Of a stretch of 11,899 bases of DNA, positions 1 to 7,434 are shown one piece after another. Origin of the DNA: an uncultured Pseudomonadota bacterium (GTDB lineage: Bacteria > Pseudomonadota > Gammaproteobacteria > Burkholderiales > Methylophilaceae); contig CAIOPD010000137.1 in NCBI GenBank assembly GCA_903860085.1, positions 1-11,899 of the forward strand. The letters run 5' to 3'. Under the pieces are notes generated by a model. That model did no database searches. It was not told the DNA's origin and saw nothing but the letters and a program-made list of their open reading frames with translations. Position numbers and translations under genes: made by a program. Position 1 is the first letter of the stretch, and every line of letters starts with the position of its first letter.

Positions 1-754
1 CACCGTCACGTTTGGCTGAAGAAATTAAGCAGTAACCAGCTGATTCGGTATGGCCAGTTTTCATGCCATCCACACTCGGATCTAGCCATAACAAACGATT
101 GCGATTGGGTTGGGTAATATTGTTATAGCGATACTCTTTGGTTGAATATAGTCGCTGATAATCAGTAGGGAAATCATGTATCAGTGCAGTTGCCAGCAAA
201 GCTAGGTCAGCTGCAGTGGTGTAATGTTGCGGATCTGGCAGGCCAGTCGCATTCATGTAATGGGTATTCTTCATACCCAAGCGTTGCGCTTCTTTATTCA
301 TCATGTCAGCGAATAGCGGCTCTGTACTAGCAATGCCTTCTGCTAACGCAATTGAGGCATCATTGCCCGACTGGATAATCATGCCATGCAATAGCTCATC
401 TACAGTTACTGGTTTATTCGGCTCAATAAACATCTTAGAGCCTTCAACTTTCCAAGCTAACAAGCTGACGGGTAGCGTTTGTGTGAGTTGTAAGTGGCCA
501 TTTTTAACCGCTTTAAAGCTTAAATAAGCCGTCATGATTTTGGTCAGCGACGCTGGGTCAACGCGCATATCGCTATTTTGCGTCGCAATTATACGGCCAC
601 TGTTAAAGTCTTTAAGCAGGTAGGCTTTCACTGCGAGGCTAGGTGGTGGCGCTATCTGTGCGCTCTCTGCAAAACTGAGTTGTGCGCAACTTAGGCTAAA
701 AATGGATAAAGCTAATAGCGTGTTTTTAAGGTGATGAAAGCTGATTTTATGCAT
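1..754 (-). CDS. dacA: D-alanyl-D-alanine carboxypeptidase (PBP5/6 type, peptidase S11), C-terminus cut by window edge
   Basis: Periplasmic penicillin-binding protein that removes the terminal D-Ala from peptidoglycan pentapeptides and so limits cross-linking. I translated 251 residues from ATG at 754; the frame stays open to the left edge. Residues 1-29 form a signal peptide (basic start, hydrophobic core, cleavage after SFA). The three active-site motifs of the S11 family are present: S69-L-T-K72 (nucleophile), S129-G-N131 and K232-T-G234. Family members are about 380-400 residues, so roughly 130-150 residues are missing, including the C-terminal beta domain and amphipathic membrane anchor expected of this class. 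The start lies 16 bases past the rlpA stop, with no clear Shine-Dalgarno sequence, so it is probably read from the same transcript. The symbol dacA rests on E. coli synteny (mrdA-mrdB-rlpA-dacA); dacC would be an equally fair label. The function is secure, the paralogue name is not. Confidence 0.93.
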   Translation of the reverse strand, partial: MHKISFHHLKNTLLALSIFSLSCAQLSFAESAQIAPPPSLAVKAYLLKDFNSGRIIATQNSDMRVDPASLTKIMTAYLSFKAVKNGHLQLTQTLPVSLLAWKVEGSKMFIEPNKPVTVDELLHGMIIQSGNDASIALAEGIASTEPLFADMMNKEAQRLGMKNTHYMNATGLPDPQHYTTAADLALLATALIHDFPTDYQRLYSTKEYRYNNITQPNRNRLLWLDPSVDGMKTGHTESAGYCLISSAKRDG

Positions 755-770
755 ATTGTATAGGACTGAC

Positions 771-1667
771 TTATTGATTTTGAACGATAGTAGCAATATT
801 TAATTGCTTGCGAATTAGGGCTGCAGAAATATCTGCTTCTTCACGGCTACTGTAAGGCCCAAGCCTTACGCGGTAAAGGTCGCCATTATACACCTTACCT
901 ACGGCTACATTTTCTGCTAATGGTAATCCCTGAATTTTCTTCTGCAACAGATCGCTATTGGCTTCCGTTTTAAATGCGCCGGCTTGCACGTAGTAGCCGG
1001 CAGATTTGACGACTGGCTCTGCTGGCGCTTTAGGCTTAGCGATGACCTCGGCTGCAGGTTCAACCTTTCCGCCCACCAACTTCTTCATAGCTTCAGGGCT
1101 AGTATCAATGCTTTCCACCTCAACCAAGCCGCTACCTTGTCCTATCAATCTCAACTTGTAGGCAGCCGCGTAAGATAAATCAATCAGACGATCATGCTTG
1201 AATGGGCCCCGGTCATTAATGCGAACAATGACTGAGCGGCCATTAACAGGATTGGTGACTTTGACATAACTAGGCAGTGGCAAAATAGTGTGTGCGCCAG
1301 ACATGGCATACATATCGTACACCTCACCGACTGATGTTTTTTTGCCGTGATAGCGCTTGCCATACCAGGAGGCTATCCCTTGCTGCTTGTAAGGCGCATA
1401 AGTGGTAAACGGGATATATTCTTGGCCCAAAGCAACATAGGGTTTATTAGCGCGAGCGAGTAGCGGCTCTGTTCTTAAGGTGGCATCGGGAATACCATCA
1501 ATATCAGCGGGCGCATCATCACCAGGACCATCATCTAAATAATAACCACCAGCGCCGGGCTTAGCCAGGGCGCCTGGCACCTTAGCGTCAGGCTTTGTTG
1601 CGACGCCGCCACATGCCGCAAGCAATAATAAAGTTAAAATCGCAATATAGGCACGAAACTTTGTCAT
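771..1667 (-). CDS. rlpA: RlpA, septal/lateral-wall lipoprotein with endolytic transglycosylase fold and SPOR domain
   Basis: 298-residue lipoprotein. Residues 1-18 are a hydrophobic signal ending in the lipobox L16-A-A-C19, so Cys19 should be lipidated and the protein held at the outer membrane. A low-complexity linker (about 20-95) leads to the double-psi beta-barrel RlpA domain (about 96-187). It carries GIASWYG, E115, H126 and the RINDRGPF block with D152, matching the acidic and histidine residues needed for glycan cleavage in Pseudomonas aeruginosa RlpA. A Pro/Ala/Lys-rich linker (about 195-222) joins a C-terminal SPOR domain (about 224-298), which binds peptidoglycan stripped of stem peptides. 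P. aeruginosa RlpA cleaves such glycans; no such activity was detected for the E. coli protein. Because the key residues are kept here I infer an active enzyme. The ATG overlaps the rodA stop by one base (TAATG), with a GGTGG upstream, pointing to translational coupling. Confidence 0.95.
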   Translation of the reverse strand: MTKFRAYIAILTLLLLAACGGVATKPDAKVPGALAKPGAGGYYLDDGPGDDAPADIDGIPDATLRTEPLLARANKPYVALGQEYIPFTTYAPYKQQGIASWYGKRYHGKKTSVGEVYDMYAMSGAHTILPLPSYVKVTNPVNGRSVIVRINDRGPFKHDRLIDLSYAAAYKLRLIGQGSGLVEVESIDTSPEAMKKLVGGKVEPAAEVIAKPKAPAEPVVKSAGYYVQAGAFKTEANSDLLQKKIQGLPLAENVAVGKVYNGDLYRVRLGPYSSREEADISAALIRKQLNIATIVQNQ

Positions 1668-2761
1668 TAATTGGCCACCAGATTTTTATGCGTCTGTATG
1701 CTCATCAAAATACCAAAACTTAACAATATAGTTACCATAGATGTGCCGCCGTAACTAACAAGCGGTAATGGTACACCGACTACCGGCAAAATGCCGCTGA
1801 CCATGCCCATATTTACAAACACATAGGTAAAGAAAGTGAGCGTAATACTCCCTGCTAATAGGCGAGAGAAAGTACTTTGCGCTTGCGAGGCAATTACCAA
1901 GCCGCGCATGATCATTAAACTAAATAATAATAGTAATAACAGGATGCCCAGTAAGCCAAACTCTTCGCCAAATACCGCAAAAATGAAATCTGTAGTGCGC
2001 TCTGGTAAAAAGTCTAATTGCGCCTGAGTACCATTGAGCCAGCCCTTGCCAGCAATGCCGCCAGAACCTAGTGCAATGATCGCTTGTATCGTATGATAGC
2101 CTGCGCCTAGGGGATCTTGGGTCGGGTCGAGTAAAATTTCAATACGTCGACGCTGGTAGTCATGCAACAGCGGCCAGAGTATGGGTGTAGATGCGGCGAA
2201 CAGCACGATGCCGCCCACCAACCATTTCCAACTCAACCCCGCTAAGAACAGTATATAAAAACCGGAGGCTGCCACCAATAAGGCTGTACCTAAATCTGGC
2301 TGCTTCATAATCAACATCACCGGCACCACCAACAACAATCCTCCAATAGCAAAGTCAGCCAACACGGGCTTGCTTTCTCGTTTAGAGAAATAGAAGGCCA
2401 GCATCATGGGCATGGCAATACGCATAATCTCAGAAGGCTGGATTTGCATCACCCCTAAATTTAACCAGCGCCGCGCACCATGGCTGATTGAGCCAAATAA
2501 TGCGACGGCTATTAATAATAAAACACCAATCACATAGAGTGGCAGGGCAATACGCTCCAACTTAGTTGGACCAATATTGGCTGCACCCCACATAAAACCT
2601 AGCGCCACGATAATGTTAATACACTGCGCATACAACCGCTCAAAGCTTTGTCCAGATGCGCTATACAGCACAAACAATCCAACCAACATAGTCAGCAATA
2701 AACATGTCATCAGAAATGAGTCTATATGTTTACCAAGCGACTTTAATAGTTTACTAATCAT
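1667..2761 (-). CDS. rodA: RodA, SEDS-family peptidoglycan glycosyltransferase of the elongasome
   Basis: Inner-membrane SEDS protein that polymerises lipid II into glycan strands during cell elongation, working with PBP2. I chose the ATG at 2761 (364 residues; E. coli RodA is 370). The frame stays open to 2836, but that longer start would run 83 bases into mrdA and add an unusual polar leader. The ATG at 2761 has a good GGAAGAG ribosome site six bases ahead and begins with a typical MISKLLKSLG. About ten membrane segments are visible. SEDS signatures: HGARRWL (94-100), MKQPDLGTA (152-160), the loop LPERTTDFIF (252-261) whose D258 corresponds to the essential Asp of the family, and VSYGGTSM (335-342). 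The start overlaps the end of mrdA by eight bases and the stop overlaps rlpA by one, so its synthesis is probably coupled to both. Synonym mrdB. Confidence 0.97.
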   Translation of the reverse strand: MISKLLKSLGKHIDSFLMTCLLLTMLVGLFVLYSASGQSFERLYAQCINIIVALGFMWGAANIGPTKLERIALPLYVIGVLLLIAVALFGSISHGARRWLNLGVMQIQPSEIMRIAMPMMLAFYFSKRESKPVLADFAIGGLLLVVPVMLIMKQPDLGTALLVAASGFYILFLAGLSWKWLVGGIVLFAASTPILWPLLHDYQRRRIEILLDPTQDPLGAGYHTIQAIIALGSGGIAGKGWLNGTQAQLDFLPERTTDFIFAVFGEEFGLLGILLLLLLFSLMIMRGLVIASQAQSTFSRLLAGSITLTFFTYVFVNMGMVSGILPVVGVPLPLVSYGGTSMVTILLSFGILMSIQTHKNLVAN

Positions 2762-4688
2762 GTAACTCTTCCGGCGTAGGTGCGTTATTTCTAGCGGTGG
2801 ATACTGATGGCTTTTTGTCTGCGCCAGCTGCTTCAACCTCTGGCACTTTGCCTAACAGATAATAATCCATCACTTTCCTCGCAATCGGTCCTGCGGCAGA
2901 ACCGCCATGACCACCGTTTTCAACAATGACGGCCAAGGCAATTGTAGGATTTTCAGCAGGCGCGTATGCGATAAATAAAGCATGGTCACGGTGACGCTCA
3001 TCAATACTACTTGCATTGTATTTCTCGTTCTGCCTTATGCCTACCACTTGTGCGGTCCCAGTTTTAGCGGCAATTGAATATGGAGCGTTCGCACCGATAC
3101 TAGCGGCGGTACCCCCAGGCAACGTCACATTTACCATGCCGCGTTTTACTATCTCTAAATTTTCTGCGTTAATTGCAATTTTATCTTGAATCAGGGGGGC
3201 TATCACTAAGGGTTGACCCGTGATGGCTTTTTCAATTTTTGACACCAAGTGGGGCTTCATGGCCACACCATTATTAGCTAAAATCGCCGTCGCTTGCGCT
3301 AGCTGCATGGGCGTCACTAAGGTATATCCTTGACCAATGCCAGTAATCACTGTTTCACCTTGGTACCAGGGTTGCTTAAAGCGGCGTTGCTTCCAATCTG
3401 GCGTTGGCAACAAGCCAGCACTCTCGCCTTTAATATCTAAACCAGACAGACGACCAAAACCAAAATGGCTGACAAATGCGGTTAATTTCTCAATACCTAA
3501 TTCCATTGCTAAGCCATAAAAAAACGTATCGCAAGAAATGGTAATTGCGCGCTGAATATCCACCATGCCATGGCCACCTGGCTTCCAATCGCGATAGTGA
3601 TGAGTGCTATTGGGCAATGTAAAAAATCCTGAATCCTGAATTGAAAACGGCGGCGTACGCTTACCATTTTCCAGCCCAGCTAAGGCCACAAAGGGTTTAA
3701 AAGTAGAGCCTGGCGGATAAATGCCACGCAGAGGACGATTAATGAGGGGCTTATCCAGAGAGTCGTTCAGCGATTTCCAATTATCAACATCAATACCATC
3801 AACAAATAAGTTAGCATCAAAGGTTGGCATGCTCACAAAACTAAGTACTTCACCCGTTTTGGGGTTAATGGCCACCAAGGCGCCGCGACGATTACCAAAT
3901 GCAGTTTCAGCAATTTCCTGCATTTTGCTATCCGCAGATAGAATCAGATTGTCACCAGGGGTTGGTGAAGTGCTAGATAACACACGCACCGCATGGCCAT
4001 CCGCATCAATTTCAACTTGTTGAAAACCGGTAGTGCCATGCAAATAGGTTTCGTAAAACTGCTCTAAACCACTTTTTCCAATATGGTCTGAGCCCTTGTA
4101 ATTGGAAAGCTGATCGCTTTTCTCAAGGCCGACCAAGTCATTATCATTGATTCTTCCTATATAACCGACCATGTGCGAACCCAACTTGCCTAGTGGGTAG
4201 TGCCTAAATAGGCGTGATTTAATTTCCACTCCTGGAAAGCGGTAATGATTCACGGCAAACTTGGCTGCCTCCAACTCATTGAGATGGGTCCGAATCGGCA
4301 AGCTTTCAAAATTACGGCTTTGTGCACGAAATTTATTAAAGCGCTTACGATCAAGCGCGCCAATTTCAACGAATTGGCTAAGACCCGTAATAGTTGCTTC
4401 CAAATCTTTGACTTTTGATGGGGTGATTTCCAAGGTGTACACAAAAAAGTTGTGCGCTAGAACCACACCATTTTTATCAATAATTAAGCCGCGATTAGCG
4501 ACGATAGGCACTAAAGAAATGCGATTGTTTTCAGCAAGGGTTTGGTAATGCGCATACTGCGCAATCTGCAGATAGAAAAAACGGAAAGCCAACAACACAA
4601 ATAAACCGATGACGGCAAATGCGGTAAATCCTAGCCTAAGCTTGAAATGATATTGCTCATACAGATAGTCTTTAACTTCAGGGCGCAT
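2754..4688 (-). CDS. mrdA: PBP2, elongation-specific class B penicillin-binding protein (D,D-transpeptidase)
   Basis: Cross-links new peptidoglycan in the lateral wall as the transpeptidase partner of RodA. Numbering here counts from a TTG at 4697 (647 residues). The ATG three codons later, at 4688 (644 residues), is the start I prefer. E. coli PBP2 is 633. A short cytoplasmic tail and one membrane segment (about 22-45) are followed by the pedestal/dimerisation region with RGLIIDKNG (69-77). The transpeptidase domain (about 270-612) carries S331-T-F-K334 (nucleophile), the second motif S388-C-D390 in the SxD form seen in PBP2 proteins, and K545-T-G-T. A low-complexity, charged and Pro/Ala-rich tail follows (about 620-647). 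Neither start has a recognisable Shine-Dalgarno sequence, and a perfect hairpin lies directly upstream, so the start is uncertain by three codons and translation may be controlled. The gap from the mreD stop is 36 bases. Confidence 0.96.
   Translation of the reverse strand: MRPEVKDYLYEQYHFKLRLGFTAFAVIGLFVLLAFRFFYLQIAQYAHYQTLAENNRISLVPIVANRGLIIDKNGVVLAHNFFVYTLEITPSKVKDLEATITGLSQFVEIGALDRKRFNKFRAQSRNFESLPIRTHLNELEAAKFAVNHYRFPGVEIKSRLFRHYPLGKLGSHMVGYIGRINDNDLVGLEKSDQLSNYKGSDHIGKSGLEQFYETYLHGTTGFQQVEIDADGHAVRVLSSTSPTPGDNLILSADSKMQEIAETAFGNRRGALVAINPKTGEVLSFVSMPTFDANLFVDGIDVDNWKSLNDSLDKPLINRPLRGIYPPGSTFKPFVALAGLENGKRTPPFSIQDSGFFTLPNSTHHYRDWKPGGHGMVDIQRAITISCDTFFYGLAMELGIEKLTAFVSHFGFGRLSGLDIKGESAGLLPTPDWKQRRFKQPWYQGETVITGIGQGYTLVTPMQLAQATAILANNGVAMKPHLVSKIEKAITGQPLVIAPLIQDKIAINAENLEIVKRGMVNVTLPGGTAASIGANAPYSIAAKTGTAQVVGIRQNEKYNASSIDERHRDHALFIAYAPAENPTIALAVIVENGGHGGSAAGPIARKVMDYYLLGKVPEVEAAGADKKPSVSTARNNAPTPEELHD
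2766..2772 (-). promoter_or_regulatory. Ribosome binding site of rodA inside the mrdA C-terminus
   Basis: On the minus strand this reads GGAAGAG, six bases ahead of ATG at 2761. It is the best Shine-Dalgarno match in the operon and is what places the rodA start here rather than at 2836. It lies inside mrdA codons, so ribosomes finishing PBP2 arrive next to the rodA start. Confidence 0.75.
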
Positions 4689-4699
4689 GTTTAACAATC

Positions 4700-4720
4700 G
4701 GACATAAAGTGATTATGTCC
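4700..4720 (-). repeat. Perfect inverted repeat (8-bp stem, 5-base loop) between mreD and mrdA
   Basis: On the transcribed strand the arms GGACATAA and TTATGTCC pair perfectly around the loop TCACT; a flanking U-G wobble could add a ninth pair. The element fills most of the mreD-mrdA gap and ends 11 bases before the mrdA ATG. No run of U follows, so it is not a standard intrinsic terminator. It could be an mRNA processing or stability element, a control on mrdA translation, or an operator. Which of these is not decidable from sequence. Confidence 0.7.
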
Positions 4721-4724
4721 AGAA

Positions 4725-5204
4725 TCAAGCGCCACTCGAGCGAGCGCCTGTTTTCAAGCCCAACATCAAGGCAATACGCCATAATAAAACGCCACTAATA
4801 CTAGGCAAGAAATATTGCCAACCCGCTGGTTGTGAGCCCGTAAACATTTTCAAAACCAACAGGCTGATTTGTGAAGTTAACAGCAACAAAAATACATAAA
4901 GCAATTGTTGATAGTGATTAAACAGCACTAACCGACGTTGATATGTTGCTGCAAAAAATGCGGCGATTGTATAGGCCAAAGCATACTGACCAAACACACC
5001 GCCAGAGGCTAAATCCATCAGCAACCCTACGCCCCATGCAGTACCGATATTGCATAGATTCGGTGCTCGTATCATCCAGAAAATAATCACCAATAATAAA
5101 AAATCTGGGCGCAAAGTCAGACCTATCCCTGACCATGGCAACAAAATCGCAATGTAAGCGATCAATAATGACAAACACAATGATTGAAGCTTACTGGGGT
5201 GCAT
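4725..5204 (-). CDS. mreD: MreD, inner-membrane rod-shape-determining protein
   Basis: Small polytopic membrane protein of the Rod complex that associates with MreC and tunes its action on PBP2-RodA. It has 159 residues (E. coli MreD is 162) and is very hydrophobic, with five to six predicted membrane segments, roughly at 8-23, 35-47, 54-68, 74-88, 98-120 and 132-150. Family marks are the RPDFLLLVIIFW block (32-43) after the first segment and GLLMDLASGGVFGQYAL (60-76), equivalent to the conserved GL..D...G...G..A pattern. Its ATG at 5204 lies 14 bases inside the end of mreC, suggesting coupled translation; the Shine-Dalgarno sequence is weak. MreD sequences diverge strongly, so the position between mreC and mrdA is an important part of the identification. 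Confidence 0.93.
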   Translation of the reverse strand: MHPSKLQSLCLSLLIAYIAILLPWSGIGLTLRPDFLLLVIIFWMIRAPNLCNIGTAWGVGLLMDLASGGVFGQYALAYTIAAFFAATYQRRLVLFNHYQQLLYVFLLLLTSQISLLVLKMFTGSQPAGWQYFLPSISGVLLWRIALMLGLKTGARSSGA

Positions 5205-6165
5205 GAATTTTGCTCGGATTATTAGTTGCTGGCGCGGGCTTCCCGCGTGTTCTTTTGGTTGACGGTTTAGGCGTTGTAATCACTTCATCACCCTCCCACA
5301 TCTCGCTATGCGCCAAGCTGACCAACAATACTTGACTATGATTTTCTACACCGCCCGTCGGTACGCCAACGATGCGCGCAAACGGTGAATCTGCGCTAAT
5401 TTTAACTTCCGTCACGCTGGCGACTTTAAGGCCGGCAGGGTAAACACCATCAATACCAGAGGTTACCAACACATCACCGCGGCGAATATCCACATTGGCG
5501 GGCAGAAATGGTAAATCCAAGGTTTGGTCACGCCCATGACCGAAAGCAATGGCGCGCAAACCGTTACGCTCCACCTGAATCGGGATTGCCAGCGAGGTGT
5601 CCGTAATCAACGTCACTTCGCTACTGCCGCTGTAAGTACGGGTCACTTGACCAATCACGCCGACTGCATCGACTACCGCTGCGCCTGCCACTACGTGATC
5701 GTTGTCTCCTCGATTAACAATGACTTTCTTAGTGAATGGATCACGCCCAATATGCACAATTTCACCCACAATACTGCTTTCTTCCAAAGCTTTGTTGGCT
5801 TGCAACAAATTGCGCAAATGCTCGTTCTCCAACATTAAGGTGCTTAATCGTTGCAGGGCAGCGTCTTGTTTTAGTAACTGTTGTTTAAATTGTCGATTTT
5901 GATTGAGCAGATTGTGATGGGCCGTGAAGTACTCATCAGTATTTCGATAAAGCTGGGCTGGCGCGTTTGCCACCGTCTGTAAGGGCTGCAGTAAAGCGAC
6001 CAAATCTTGACGTAAGGCAGCGAGATATTGCAACCTAGAATCGGTGGCAATAAGCGCTATTGATAATGCGGAAAAAAATGCTAACCGCGCAAAGCTACTC
6101 GGGCCCCGCACAAAAAACGCGGGGGCGGGTTGCTGTTCAAGTTTATGATTAAAGCCTTTGATCAT
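5191..6165 (-). CDS. mreC: MreC, periplasmic rod-shape-determining protein
   Basis: Bitopic membrane protein that connects MreB/MreD with PBP2 and promotes activation of the RodA-PBP2 synthase. 324 residues. A short cytoplasmic N-terminus (1-24) is followed by one membrane segment (about 25-42). A helical coiled coil (about 78-128) ends in the typical LMLENEHLRNLL. Two beta domains follow (about 130-287), containing the family block IGRDPFTKKVIVNRGDNDHV (139-158), VVDAVGVIGQV (164-174), the TLITDTSLAIPIQV stretch (185-198) and RRGDVLVTSGIDGVYPAGLKV (from 228). The last 30 residues are basic and Pro-rich and probably disordered. ATG at 6165 is the only reasonable start, although no strong ribosome site precedes it. 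The gene is 142 bases from mreB, much further than any other junction in the cluster, so it may have its own expression control. Confidence 0.96.
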   Translation of the reverse strand: MIKGFNHKLEQQPAPAFFVRGPSSFARLAFFSALSIALIATDSRLQYLAALRQDLVALLQPLQTVANAPAQLYRNTDEYFTAHHNLLNQNRQFKQQLLKQDAALQRLSTLMLENEHLRNLLQANKALEESSIVGEIVHIGRDPFTKKVIVNRGDNDHVVAGAAVVDAVGVIGQVTRTYSGSSEVTLITDTSLAIPIQVERNGLRAIAFGHGRDQTLDLPFLPANVDIRRGDVLVTSGIDGVYPAGLKVASVTEVKISADSPFARIVGVPTGGVENHSQVLLVSLAHSEMWEGDEVITTPKPSTKRTRGKPAPATNNPSKIHAPQ

Positions 6166-6225
6166 GTTTAAGCGATGCCGATTATCTCTGTTAGCTAAAT
6201 CTAGGCTGGTTAAATTGTGACACTT

Positions 6226-6247
6226 AAAAAAATAGACAGTGACTGCC
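6226..6247 (-). terminator. Weak terminator-like hairpin with a seven-U tract, upstream of mreC
   Basis: On the minus strand GGCAG-TCA-CTGTC can form a five-pair stem (one G-U), followed by TA and seven T (6232-6226). The U tract is convincing, the stem is short. It comes after the GC-rich hairpin at 6268-6287 in the direction of transcription, so both together could lower read-through from mreB into mreC. Confidence 0.35.
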
Positions 6248-6267
6248 CTTAGATTTCTTTAATGAAA

Positions 6268-6287
6268 TTAGGCCGCGAACGGCCTAA
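6268..6287 (-). terminator. GC-rich hairpin after mreB, terminator-like
   Basis: On the minus strand TTAGGCCG and CGGCCTAA pair perfectly (8 bp) around a TTCG loop, 20 bases after the mreB stop. Only three T follow before C, so as an intrinsic terminator it is partial. It more likely attenuates or protects the mreB message 3' end than blocks mreCD transcription completely. Confidence 0.55.
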
Positions 6288-6307
6288 AATCTAATGCTAA
6301 TCACAGA

Positions 6308-7351
6308 TTATTCGTAAGCAAATATACTGCCCAACTTATCCATTTCCTCAAGTGCACGACCACATCCACGCGCTACACAGGTCAGCGGATCTTCAGCCAC
6401 GATTACCGGCAGGCCAGTCTCTTCGACTAAAAGACGATCAAGATCACGCAACAATGCACCACCCCCGGTCAGTACCATGCCTTTTTCGGCAATATCTGCA
6501 CCTAACTCAGGAGGGGTTTGCTCTAACGCAGACTTAACAGCGCCAACAATGGCATTTAATGGCTCAGTTAATGCTTCTAGAATCTCATTGCTAGAAATCG
6601 TAAATTTACGCGGCAAACCTTCAGCCAAGTTGCGTCCAGTGACTTCCATTTCTAATACTGTTGAGCCTGGGAATGCAGATCCAATTTTCTTTTTAATAGC
6701 TTCAGCTGTAGGCTCAGAGATTTGCATGCCGTAGTTACGACGAATGTAATCAATAATAGCTTGGTCAAACTTATCACCACCCACACGCTCAGATTTTGCG
6801 TAAACAATACCGCCAAGTGAAATCACGCCCACTTCAGTTGTACCGCCGCCAATGTCTACCACCATCGATCCGGTCGCTTCAGAAACTGGCATACCAGCAC
6901 CAATCGCCGCAGCCATTGGCTCCTCAATCAAAAATACTTGCTTAGCACCAGCACGTTCGGCTGACTCTTTAATGGCACGGCGCTCTACTTGGGTAGAGCC
7001 CACAGGTACGCAAATAATGATACGTGGGCTAGGTGAAAACCAACGTGAGTCATGCACACGTCGAATAAAATACTTAAGCATTTGTTCTGTAATAGTGAAA
7101 TCGGCAATGACGCCATCTTTCATTGGGCGAATTGCTTGAATATTGGCCGGCGCACGTCCGAGCATGCCCTTGGCTTCAGCGCCAACCGCTAGCAGAATTT
7201 TTTTGCCGTTAGGGCCGCCATCAAGGCGAATAGCGACGACTGAAGGCTCATCTAATACGATGCCTTTGCCACGCGCATAAATAAGGGTATTTGCAGTGCC
7301 CAAGTCAATGGCAAGGTCGTTTGAAAAATAACTATTTAAAGAACCGAACAT
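6308..7351 (-). CDS. mreB: MreB, bacterial actin homologue
   Basis: Cytoplasmic ATP-binding filament protein that binds the inner membrane and orients the wall-elongation machinery. 347 residues, the same length as E. coli MreB, and highly conserved. The N-terminus MFGSLNSYFS resembles the membrane-binding amphipathic segment. Actin-fold nucleotide motifs appear in order: phosphate 1 D16-LGT-A-N-T, the connect-1 region with LIEEPMAAAIGAG (141-153), phosphate 2 D166-IGGGT, and the adenosine loop L294-TGGGALLRD. The ATG at 7351 has a clear AGGA eight bases upstream. It is the first gene of the leftward cluster and divergent from gatC. Terminator-like hairpins follow it, in keeping with MreB being needed in larger amounts than MreC and MreD (the last part is inference). 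Confidence 0.99.
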   Translation of the reverse strand: MFGSLNSYFSNDLAIDLGTANTLIYARGKGIVLDEPSVVAIRLDGGPNGKKILLAVGAEAKGMLGRAPANIQAIRPMKDGVIADFTITEQMLKYFIRRVHDSRWFSPSPRIIICVPVGSTQVERRAIKESAERAGAKQVFLIEEPMAAAIGAGMPVSEATGSMVVDIGGGTTEVGVISLGGIVYAKSERVGGDKFDQAIIDYIRRNYGMQISEPTAEAIKKKIGSAFPGSTVLEMEVTGRNLAEGLPRKFTISSNEILEALTEPLNAIVGAVKSALEQTPPELGADIAEKGMVLTGGGALLRDLDRLLVEETGLPVIVAEDPLTCVARGCGRALEEMDKLGSIFAYE

Positions 7352-7359
7352 TATGTTTT

Positions 7360-7363
7360 TCCT
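7360..7363 (-). promoter_or_regulatory. Ribosome binding site of mreB
   Basis: AGGA on the minus strand, eight bases ahead of the mreB ATG. It supports the start at 7351 and contrasts with the weak sites of most other genes in the cluster. Confidence 0.7.
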
Positions 7364-7434
7364 GTGGATTGTTGCGTGGTTAAGGCCAGCCGCCCGCTTA
7401 ATCTTTTAGTACAATAAGGGCACGCTTAAAACAA

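Noticed and set aside
2762..2836. Upstream extension of rodA by 25 residues
   Set aside because: It lies entirely in mrdA coding sequence, is polar and unlike RodA N-termini, and the ATG at 2761 has a better ribosome site and gives the normal family length.
4691..4705. Four-codon reading frame (ATG TCC GAT TGT TAA) ending two bases before the mrdA ATG, a possible leader peptide
   Set aside because: Such tiny frames are common by chance, it has no ribosome site, and it carries no regulatory codons. It merely overlaps the right arm of the hairpin.
303..7139. Plus-strand open frames of 60-109 residues inside the leftward cluster
   Set aside because: All are antisense to well-conserved genes, have composition expected of shadow frames, and match no family I recognise.
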